From Fredinandcohnia quinoae (GTDB lineage: Bacteria > Bacillota > Bacilli > Bacillales > Bacillaceae_L), in the NCBI RefSeq assembly GCF_022427965.1, contig NZ_JAKTTI010000034.1, positions 1 to 47,349 of the forward strand: DNA of 47,349 bases. Reading direction: 5' to 3'. Position 1 is the first letter of the stretch; every line of letters begins with the position of its first letter. A program made the position numbers and the translations under genes. The notes under the pieces were generated by a model. That model searched no databases, had not been told where the DNA came from, and saw only the letters and a program-made list of their open reading frames with translations. Below, one piece after another: positions 40,860 to 47,349 of this stretch.

Positions 40860-41420
40860 TTGCTAACCAATTTATACTTCGTAAGACATGCTCATTCTAC
40901 TTATACACCTGATGAGTTAGAAAGGCCGCTTTCAGAAAAGGGATTTAATGATGCAAAGACTATAACGAAACTCTTGCAACGGGAAGAAATTTATCATGTT
41001 CTGTCTAGTCCATATCAAAGAGCCATTCAAACCATCGAAGGAATTGCAAACTACATAAATAAAGAGATTGAAATAATAGAAGATTTGAGAGAGCGTACAT
41101 TGACCTTAGAACCTACCGAAGACTTTGATTATGCGATTTCAAAAGTTTGGGAGGATCCTCATTTTTCATGGGAAGGTGGAGAGTCGAATAATACGGCTCA
41201 AAAAAGAGGTGTTATCGCTACCATCGATTTATTAAAGAAATACCAAGGGAAAAACATAGTTTTAGGAACCCATGGAAATATTATGGTCCTCATAATGAAT
41301 TATTTTGATCATAAATATGACTTTCAATTTTGGAAGCAACTTAAGATGCCAGACGTATACAGATTAACGTTTGAAGGTGAAAAATTAAGTAGAGTAAAGA
41401 GATGCAGATTGAATGTATAG
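40860..41420 (+). CDS. Histidine-phosphatase-superfamily protein
   Basis: 186 residues. NLYFVRHAHSTYTPDELERPLSEKGFNDAKTI holds the catalytic RHG-type motif (here RHA), VLSSPYQRAIQTIEGIA holds the second Arg, and VLGTHGNIMVLI holds the second His. The start is TTG 40860 with AGGAGG ten bases upstream; a TTG at 40821 would make the ribosome site part of the gene. It is a cytoplasmic phosphatase on small phosphoesters, substrate unknown. Confidence 0.85.
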   Translation: MLTNLYFVRHAHSTYTPDELERPLSEKGFNDAKTITKLLQREEIYHVLSSPYQRAIQTIEGIANYINKEIEIIEDLRERTLTLEPTEDFDYAISKVWEDPHFSWEGGESNNTAQKRGVIATIDLLKKYQGKNIVLGTHGNIMVLIMNYFDHKYDFQFWKQLKMPDVYRLTFEGEKLSRVKRCRLNV

Positions 41421-41479
41421 CAGACTTTCTACTAGAGAATTAATAATTCCAACAACATAATAATGAAGGGAGATCTAAT

Positions 41480-41851
41480 ATGTCACCAATTAAAAATCAA
41501 ATGAATGGTGTATTTGTTCATGTATCAAATTTAAAGTCTTCAGCCAAATGGTATTCTACGTTATTGGGGCTAGATATTAACTTAGATGAAATAAAGTCAC
41601 CCGTGTATAATATTCCAATTACAGGCACAACTTCTCTTACATTAGATGATCACACCTTTGATCCAGGATTTACTCATCATACGAGTAAAAGCCCCATTTT
41701 CAATTTTTATGCTCCAGATATCGAAAGTGCCTTTCACTATATTAAAAGTCTAGGAATTGAAATTGTAAGAGAAATTGAATGGGTGGAACATACAGCTTGG
41801 TTTAATATAAAAGACCCTGATGGAAATGTATTGATGATTTGCAATTGTTGA
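41480..41851 (+). CDS. VOC (glyoxalase-fold) protein
   Basis: 123 residues, one glyoxalase/bleomycin-resistance unit: GVFVHVSNLKSSAKWYSTLLGLDI at the start, FNFYAPDIESAFHYIKSLGIEI in the middle and FNIKDPDGNVLMICNC at the end. The first His and the final region carry the metal-binding positions. Its substrate is unknown. ATG follows GAAGGGAGATC. It is a single domain working as a dimer in the cytoplasm. Confidence 0.8.
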   Translation: MSPIKNQMNGVFVHVSNLKSSAKWYSTLLGLDINLDEIKSPVYNIPITGTTSLTLDDHTFDPGFTHHTSKSPIFNFYAPDIESAFHYIKSLGIEIVREIEWVEHTAWFNIKDPDGNVLMICNC

Positions 41852-41898
41852 GTAATATTTCGTGAAAATGTAAGATTTGAAGGGTGTGAAGTCGTTTA

Positions 41899-42618
41899 TT
41901 GGAAAATGCAGAAAGTTTAACACCAATTGAAGCAGCTCGTCAATTTATTCATACGTTTTTCCCTAATTGCCAAGGTGCATTATTAGCTGGAAGTGTTGTG
42001 CGTGGAGAAGAAACTGCCACTTCTGATCTTGATATCATCATATTTGATCAAACGGTAAAAACTGCATATCGGGAATCACTAATCAAATTTGGTTGGCCAA
42101 TTGAAGTGTTTGTACATCATTTATCTTCATACCAAACCTTTTTTGAAAATGATGTTAAAAGGGCTCGACCTTCTTTACCGAGAATGGTATCGGAGGGGAT
42201 TATAATCAAAGATACCGGAATTATTGAACAAATTAAAAAAGAGGCTAATCAGATATTAGAAAAAGGACCAGAAGAATGGCCACTAGAATTAATAAATACA
42301 AAGCGATATTTTATCACAGACATACTGGATGATTTCAAGGGAAGTCAAAACAGGGCTGAAGAACTCTTTATCGCTAATTCATTAGCAGATCTTAGTAGTG
42401 AATTTTACTTAAGGACTAATCAGCAATGGATTGGTTCATCTAAATGGGTAATACGATCTCTTTCACAATTTGATAAACAGTTTGCTGATGAATTTGTGGA
42501 TGCTTTCGATTCTTTTTATACATCTGGTGATAAGGATAAAGTCATCCTTTTAGTGGATAAAGTATTAGCACCTTATGGAGGGACGTTGTTTCACGGATTC
42601 TCATTAGGGAAAGGATAG
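41899..42618 (+). CDS. Nucleotidyltransferase-fold protein
   Basis: 239 residues. The nucleotidyltransferase motif GSVVRGEETATSDLDIIIF (G-S...DLD) is complete, and FVHHL follows. The helical C-terminal half (TKRYFITDILDDFKGSQNRAEELFIANSLADLS) is typical of kanamycin-type and MNT-type enzymes that transfer nucleotides to drugs or proteins. TTG 41899 follows AGGGTGTGAAG. It may be a resistance-type enzyme, but the substrate cannot be told. Confidence 0.8.
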   Translation: MENAESLTPIEAARQFIHTFFPNCQGALLAGSVVRGEETATSDLDIIIFDQTVKTAYRESLIKFGWPIEVFVHHLSSYQTFFENDVKRARPSLPRMVSEGIIIKDTGIIEQIKKEANQILEKGPEEWPLELINTKRYFITDILDDFKGSQNRAEELFIANSLADLSSEFYLRTNQQWIGSSKWVIRSLSQFDKQFADEFVDAFDSFYTSGDKDKVILLVDKVLAPYGGTLFHGFSLGKG

Positions 42619-42630
42619 CTCCAAATCAAT

Positions 42631-42664
42631 ACGAGTCAAAGGTTATCCTCTGACTCGTTTTTAT
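42631..42664 (+). terminator. Terminator between the nucleotidyltransferase and MFS genes
   Basis: An 8-bp stem ACGAGTCA / TGACTCGT with a 12-base loop and a T run on the plus strand. It overlaps the last codon of the convergent MFS gene. Confidence 0.75.
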
Positions 42665-43899
42665 TTTTCCCATTTTAGTTTTTGAAACAAGGAGTCTGTT
42701 TTAATTTTTTTCGGAGGCTTTATAAAGAACAAAGCCAATATCGTTGCAAATGCGGATATACATGTAACTGTGATAAATAATGCTTTATGCGATATCTCCA
42801 ATAAGATTACAAATGTTGGAGGGCCCAGTGCTACACCAATAAACCGTGCGCTACTATAGATCGATGTAATCGTTCCTCTTTGATCCTTTTCAATTCCATT
42901 GGTTATTAACGCATCTAAACTTGGTAAGGATATTCCGATTCCAATTCCGCTAATAATCAAAGCCGTTATCAATATATAAATATTTTTCGTATATGTTATC
43001 CCAAGAACGGATACAGTTGTACTGATTATTCCAAGAAATATGATCCATTTCATTGTATTTTTATTTTCACCTAATTTTTTACCGGTGATATATGAAGCAA
43101 GACACAGGACACCTAGAGGGATTGCAAGAATAAGGCCCTTTTTTACGCCGTCAATTCCATACGAATCTTCTAGGATGGATGATAGATAAAAGAGCATTCC
43201 AAAAAGGATATACATACAGATGCCGCCAATTATGAAGATTGAAATCAGCCATCGTCCTTCAGTAACCAATATTCGTTTTATCTTCTTAAGAAACAATGAA
43301 AAACTCGACGTATCCACTTCATTATCCTTTGGTGTTTTCACTATGAATTGTATTAAAATAACCGAAATTAAACAAAAAATCGGGATGGAGACAAAAGGCA
43401 AATACCATAAAAAAGAAGCAAGTAATGCACCTAAAATGGGACTTAATACTTTCCCTAGCGTATTAGATGTTTCGATTAATCCTAGTCCGGTATTTACATC
43501 TTTTTCACTTTTACACATATCACCTACTAAGGGTAGAACGATTGGTGCAGCACCTGCAGCGCCTATTCCTTGAAATAGCCTGCCAATTAAAATGAGAATA
43601 TATGGATGACTCAATTTCCAAGCTGCAAATGCAGAAATCAGTCCACCAATCCCAGCAAGAATTAAACTTGGAATAATTACTTTTTTTCTTCCAATTTTGT
43701 CAGATAAGAATCCTGCGATTGGAATTAATACAATCGCTACGATGGAATAAGAGGTAATGATTAAGCTTGATTGAAATGGAGATATATCCAATTCCTTTTC
43801 CATAACAGGTAAAACAGGTATCAGCATAGAATTTCCTAAGGTCATGACTAAAGGGATGGATGAAAGTGAAAGAATTCCCCATTTTTCTGTTTTCTTCAT
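42661..43899 (-). CDS. MFS drug-exporter-type permease
   Basis: 412 residues with 12 membrane spans. The motif A loop GFLSDKIGRKKVI lies between helices 2 and 3, and GRLFQGIGAAGAAPIVLPLVGDM in helices 4-5 carries the motif C-like pattern of drug/H+ antiporters. ATG 43899 follows AAAGGAGCTATTATTG; the adjacent TTG is less likely. It probably exports small toxic molecules and is a single gene next to RNase J. Confidence 0.85.
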   Translation of the reverse strand: MKKTEKWGILSLSSIPLVMTLGNSMLIPVLPVMEKELDISPFQSSLIITSYSIVAIVLIPIAGFLSDKIGRKKVIIPSLILAGIGGLISAFAAWKLSHPYILILIGRLFQGIGAAGAAPIVLPLVGDMCKSEKDVNTGLGLIETSNTLGKVLSPILGALLASFLWYLPFVSIPIFCLISVILIQFIVKTPKDNEVDTSSFSLFLKKIKRILVTEGRWLISIFIIGGICMYILFGMLFYLSSILEDSYGIDGVKKGLILAIPLGVLCLASYITGKKLGENKNTMKWIIFLGIISTTVSVLGITYTKNIYILITALIISGIGIGISLPSLDALITNGIEKDQRGTITSIYSSARFIGVALGPPTFVILLEISHKALFITVTCISAFATILALFFIKPPKKIKTDSLFQKLKWEK

Positions 43900-43961
43900 C
43901 AATAATAGCTCCTTTGGAATTCTAGTCCTATTTTTTGGTCAAAAAAGAGTAATCTAAGCTT

Positions 43962-43992
43962 AAAAGAAATGTAGCATTTTAGGCTACATTTC
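43962..43992 (-). terminator. Terminator of RNase J with the stop codon in its stem
   Basis: On the minus strand GAAATGTAGC / GCTACATTTC forms a 10-bp stem with a CTAAAAT loop, then TTTT. The TAG stop of RNase J lies in the ascending arm. Confidence 0.75.
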
Positions 43993-45651
43993 AATAATGA
44001 TCGGAAGGATCATAGGTTTTCTTTTCGTATGCGTAAATAAATATAGCCCAATCGATTTTTTAATATTTTGTTTTACTACATTCCGTTGTCGCGTATTTTC
44101 TTCGAGAAACTCATTAACGGTGTTCTTTACTAAGCGCTCAACATTCCTTAATAGGCTTTCAGAATCCCTCACATACACGAATCCGCGAGAAATGATGTCA
44201 GGACTAGAAATTATTTTTCTCTCTGTTTTATTAATCGTTACAACAATTACTAGCATCCCATCCTCGGAAAGCTGCTTTCGATCTCTTAACACAATATCTC
44301 CTACATCACCAACCCCCATCCCATCAATATATGTATCCCCAGAAGGTATTTTCCGAGTCTGACGAGCTTCCAGGTTTTGAATATCGACTACATCACCATT
44401 ATTAATGATAAATGTATTTTCTTTCTCTACTCCGACTGACTCAGCTAATAAGCGGTGCTGGTGTAGCATTCTATATTCTCCATGAATCGGGATAAAATAT
44501 TTTGGTTTCATTAAAGTAAGCATAAGCTTTAAATCTTCCTGATAACCATGACCTGACACATGCATACCTGTTCCTGATCCATATATTACTTCTGCACCAA
44601 GTTTAAATAAGTTATCTATAATACGAGTTACATTACGCTCATTCCCTGGTATTGGACCTGCAGCTAAAATAACTGTGTCACCAGCCAGAACACTTGCATC
44701 TCGATAACTCGATGTTGATAGACGGGCAAGAGCAGCCAATGGCTCGCCTTGGCTACCTGTGCAAAGGATTGTTACATTTTCAGGAGACATTTGGTTGATT
44801 TCTTCTGCTTTTATTAGCATTCCATCCGGGATATTTACATAACCACGTTCCATTGCAACATTCACAACATTAACCATACTACGACCAAGCAAAGCCAGCT
44901 TTCGATTCGTTTTGATATTAGCATCTACTACTTGCTGAACGCGACTAACATTTGATGCGAACGTAGAGATAAAGATCTTCCCATTCGCTTTTTTGAATGC
45001 TTCTTCAATATGGTTACCTACGAGTTTTTCAGAAGGGGTAGAGCCTGGTCGTTCCGCATTCGTACTTTCAGATATTAGAGCAACAACACCGGCACTACCA
45101 ATTTGCGCCATTTTATGAATATCTGAATGCTGGTTATCGACAGGTGTTAAGTCGAATTTGAAGTCTCCTGTATGAACAATATTTCCTTCTGGTGTATGAA
45201 ATACAATACCAAGACAATCAGGAATACTATGATTCACTTTAAAAAAACGTACTTCTATCTCACCAAACTGTAAATTTGAATTTGAGTCAATCAAAACTAG
45301 TTCCGTATCCCTCTGAAGCCGATGCTCGTCTAGTTTTAATTCAATTAAACCTAAGGTAAATCGGGTTGCATATATAGGTACATTCAATTTTTTTAAGAAG
45401 TAGGGAATACCCCCTATATGATCTTCATGACCATGGGTGACAATTAAAGCACGAATTTTATCCTTATTTTCTTCTAAATAGGAAATATCAGGGATAATCA
45501 AATCAATTCCTAATAAGCTTTCATCTGGAAACTTGGAGCCGCAATCGATGATGATGATATCGTTTGAGTATTGGACTACATACATGTTTTTACCGATTTC
45601 ATTCACGCCACCGAGAGCAACTATGGATACTGGCTGCTCTTTTATACTCAA
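43984..45651 (-). CDS. Ribonuclease J paralogue
   Basis: 555 residues, the usual RNase J length: metallo-beta-lactamase and beta-CASP domains with VTHGHEDHIGG (73-81), NHSIPD, HTGDFKFDLTP and VSGHGYQEDLKLML, and C-terminal KRKPMILPIIIEM. The zinc-binding HxHxDH set is complete as in RNase J1, while the segments NAERPGSTPSE and DISYL are more like J2. It is thus probably a third, active-site-complete paralogue rather than RnjA or RnjB themselves. It degrades and processes RNA from the 5' end or internally. TTG 45651 follows GGGAGGAAAGAAA. Confidence 0.85.
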   Translation of the reverse strand: MSIKEQPVSIVALGGVNEIGKNMYVVQYSNDIIIIDCGSKFPDESLLGIDLIIPDISYLEENKDKIRALIVTHGHEDHIGGIPYFLKKLNVPIYATRFTLGLIELKLDEHRLQRDTELVLIDSNSNLQFGEIEVRFFKVNHSIPDCLGIVFHTPEGNIVHTGDFKFDLTPVDNQHSDIHKMAQIGSAGVVALISESTNAERPGSTPSEKLVGNHIEEAFKKANGKIFISTFASNVSRVQQVVDANIKTNRKLALLGRSMVNVVNVAMERGYVNIPDGMLIKAEEINQMSPENVTILCTGSQGEPLAALARLSTSSYRDASVLAGDTVILAAGPIPGNERNVTRIIDNLFKLGAEVIYGSGTGMHVSGHGYQEDLKLMLTLMKPKYFIPIHGEYRMLHQHRLLAESVGVEKENTFIINNGDVVDIQNLEARQTRKIPSGDTYIDGMGVGDVGDIVLRDRKQLSEDGMLVIVVTINKTERKIISSPDIISRGFVYVRDSESLLRNVERLVKNTVNEFLEENTRQRNVVKQNIKKSIGLYLFTHTKRKPMILPIIIEM

Positions 45652-45791
45652 ATTTCTTTCCTCCCAACGAATGATTATCTTTACTATTCCATATCATATT
45701 TCACTTATTCATTGATTAGGATATCCAGATCCATTTCCTTTATGAAGAAACAAAAAAACATACTTGCTCGTTCGTTCATTTGAATGAGTGA

Positions 45792-47195
45792 TTATGAAAG
45801 TTTTTGCACCTGATTATATAGATATTGATACGATTTTGATTCCTCAACCATACCAAGCTCATGATATAGCTTAGTAAGCCACATGATTGGACGGGTAATT
45901 GTCGGGTTTAGTTCAAGATCCCAGCTGAAGCATTCAATCGCTTGTGGAAGTAAGTGTAATTGGTAATACAGTTCACCCATGTAATGCTGCTGGTCAGGCT
46001 CTTCTTTGATTTTATTCATCAGTTTAATTTTTTCAATGATCGCGTTTGACGATTTGAGGTGATGGAAAGGGGTCGTCCATTGATATACAAAATCTAAATC
46101 ATGGTCAGTAAATAATTTTGGCAGTAATATGGCAAGTATTTGCCCCAATTGGTCAGCGGATGTATCTTTTAGAATCGAGGCATCAAATTGTGTAAAATCT
46201 ATTTTGTAAATAGTTTCCATTTGATTCAAAATAGTCAACAACATATCAATTTGACTCTTAGATAAAGGAGTTGTATTTGAAGTTATGAGACTGAAAGCTT
46301 CTTCAAATTGATTTGCTTTCATATAGGAGGTTAGTAGTTGATTCAGTATTTCTTCCTTACAATTTGTTGAATTTGTCTGATTATAGATAGTTAACAGGAT
46401 GGATGCTTGATCATTTTCTGAAAACGTATGTGAAAGGAGTTTGACTAATTCAGAAAAAGTATGACTAGCATTTTTAGAAGAAGTGATTAATCTATCTTGA
46501 TATAATGCAGTTAGCTCTAAGTTACGTGATTCTTTGCCGAGCTTTTGTATAAGAAGAGAAAATGAAGATTCAGCATCCAATTGCTGATAAAGAAGTTTTT
46601 CTGCGTATAAAGGATCATGAAGAAGAACTTTATTAATGTCGTTACTATATAGTTGTTTGTATTTCAAATAATCCAAGTGGCTATAAATCGATTTCGCCCA
46701 TTTATGAGTAGGGTATGAATCTAGAATGGTCATTAACAATTTAAAAGCATAGGAAAGCTTACCATCTCTGCGATATTCAAAATATGCTTCTTTCAAAGCT
46801 GAAGTGATATTCTCTTTTTTTAAATATGAATCAAATAATGGAAGTATGTAATGAGCTTCAAGATTATTAAATTTCCTTTTTATTTTTTTCCATGTAGAGG
46901 GAATGGTTGGGAAACAGTCAATATGGTTTGCAGCTAATAGGGAAGTGATAATTGGATGTGGTGAAGGGATTTGAATCCCATTTGATAACACTTTTTGTAA
47001 TGTTGAAAAACGCTTTATTTTTACAGTTTTCTTAGCAGTTAAAAATTGTTCCTTATAAAAGAGGAGATAATAGCATTCGTCCATGTGTTCATTGAATGAT
47101 TCAATCACTTGAAATCCTTGATAATTGAAAAGTGCATTACAATGTAAAGTTACTTCTTTGTTTTCATGTCTGATCGAAATAATATCTTGTCTCAT
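45792..47195 (-). CDS. TPR-like helical-repeat protein
   Basis: 467 residues. The first 100 residues are mixed. From about residue 110 there is a helical solenoid with TPR-type units such as ALKEAYFEYRRDGKLSYAFKLLMTILDSYPTHKWA and, at the end, HYMGELYYQLHLLPQAIECFSWDLELNPTITRPIMWLTKLYHELG. The last two units fit TPRs well and the middle is degenerate. It is probably a cytoplasmic protein-protein interaction scaffold. ATG 47195 follows TTGGAGGGATAGC. No partner is adjacent. Confidence 0.7.
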   Translation of the reverse strand: MRQDIISIRHENKEVTLHCNALFNYQGFQVIESFNEHMDECYYLLFYKEQFLTAKKTVKIKRFSTLQKVLSNGIQIPSPHPIITSLLAANHIDCFPTIPSTWKKIKRKFNNLEAHYILPLFDSYLKKENITSALKEAYFEYRRDGKLSYAFKLLMTILDSYPTHKWAKSIYSHLDYLKYKQLYSNDINKVLLHDPLYAEKLLYQQLDAESSFSLLIQKLGKESRNLELTALYQDRLITSSKNASHTFSELVKLLSHTFSENDQASILLTIYNQTNSTNCKEEILNQLLTSYMKANQFEEAFSLITSNTTPLSKSQIDMLLTILNQMETIYKIDFTQFDASILKDTSADQLGQILAILLPKLFTDHDLDFVYQWTTPFHHLKSSNAIIEKIKLMNKIKEEPDQQHYMGELYYQLHLLPQAIECFSWDLELNPTITRPIMWLTKLYHELGMVEESKSYQYLYNQVQKLS

Positions 47196-47262
47196 TTGCT
47201 ATCCCTCCAAAAAACATCTTTCCTCAATTGTAGCACTTATTATGAAATTATTGAACTACTCA

Positions 47263-47349
47263 CCACTTAACACCCTTACAGGTTGTTTGAAGTGGGAGAT
47301 TCCTAAGTACGGAAGCCTTTTGGCTTCTAATTGATTAGGCTACCCCCGT
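47263..47349 (+). ncRNA. 5' part of a HEARO / IscB-type omega RNA, cut by the window edge
   Basis: The first hairpin has an outer stem CCACTT (47263-47268) / AAGTGG (47290-47295) and an inner ACC / GGT pairing. It is followed by the single-stranded GAGATTCCTAAG and a second hairpin GAAGCC-TTTT-GGCTTC (47312-47327). This order matches the start of known IscB omega RNAs (hairpin ending in GGTTG..GAA, then GAGA.UUC.UAAG, then a GC hairpin). In those loci the guide lies directly 5' of the first hairpin, here up to 47262, and the iscB gene lies downstream, which would be beyond this window on the plus strand. Confidence 0.65.

Noticed and set aside
43220-43573. 117-residue plus-strand ORF opposite the MFS gene
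   Set aside because: It is the shadow of a membrane-protein gene in the opposite frame, with no ribosome site.
43997-44362. 121-residue plus-strand ORF opposite RNase J
   Set aside because: RNase J is conserved along its whole length on the minus strand. The plus-strand ORF has no ribosome site.

Overview
The window looks like chromosomal DNA of a low-GC, spore-former-type member of the Bacillaceae. The evidence is strong AGGAGG-type ribosome binding sites, frequent TTG and GTG starts, U-tailed intrinsic terminators after most units, an FMN riboswitch in front of ribU, pepT, an RNase J paralogue, YrzB-like DUF1292, MarR regulators and Bacillus-type dispersed repeats. I cannot name the genus from sequence alone. 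There are no rRNA or tRNA genes and no intact transposase.

Layout. 0.4-4.3 kb: a GNAT acetyltransferase fused to a large beta-sandwich-like protein, broken near its N terminus by an in-frame stop, and overlapped by a TIM-barrel amidohydrolase. 4.7-9.3 kb: small exported and membrane proteins, a PHP phosphoesterase, a WYL-domain regulator and a DJ-1/PfpI protein. 9.5-13.2 kb: a secreted nuclease lipoprotein, a DinB protein, then a phage remnant. The remnant holds the start of a DnaD-like replication gene, an omega-RNA-like scar, a headless DnaB-type helicase, a phage-type hypothetical protein and a holin-like protein. 13.4-16.5 kb: a compact MarR / ring-cleaving dioxygenase / luciferase-like monooxygenase / FMN reductase operon with a duplicated operator-like sequence, probably for quinone or aromatic detoxification. 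16.6-18.6 kb: DUF1284, a Vat-like streptogramin acetyltransferase and a second hexapeptide acyltransferase. 19-23 kb: a Bax-inhibitor-like membrane protein, a DUF4062 (TIR-like) protein overlapping a 61-residue protein (the best candidate here for an undescribed two-gene defence or signalling unit), an XRE regulator and DUF456. 23.4-28 kb: a 790-residue double isoprenoid-synthase fusion, a dispersed repeat, a membrane-tethered PstS-like protein and an exported helical protein. 28-34.4 kb: a second luciferase-like oxidoreductase, a Gfo/Idh oxidoreductase, a complex dispersed repeat, the FMN riboswitch with ribU, a DinB protein, Nudix debris, NIPSNAP, a lipoprotein and CBO0543. 34.5-47.2 kb: pepT, an amidase, GNAT, a third luciferase-like protein next to a MarR gene, a multi-pass membrane protein, DUF1292, a histidine phosphatase, VOC, a nucleotidyltransferase, an MFS exporter, RNase J and a TPR-like protein.

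At the right edge (from 47263) begins an RNA that matches the 5' part of HEARO / IscB omega-RNA. A shortened relative of the same RNA is the scar inside the phage remnant at 11.57 kb, so at least two insertions of this element type have occurred here. The region as a whole is accessory-rich: many one-gene units, regulators of the MarR, XRE and WYL types, detoxification and resistance enzymes, and debris of phage and Nudix genes.
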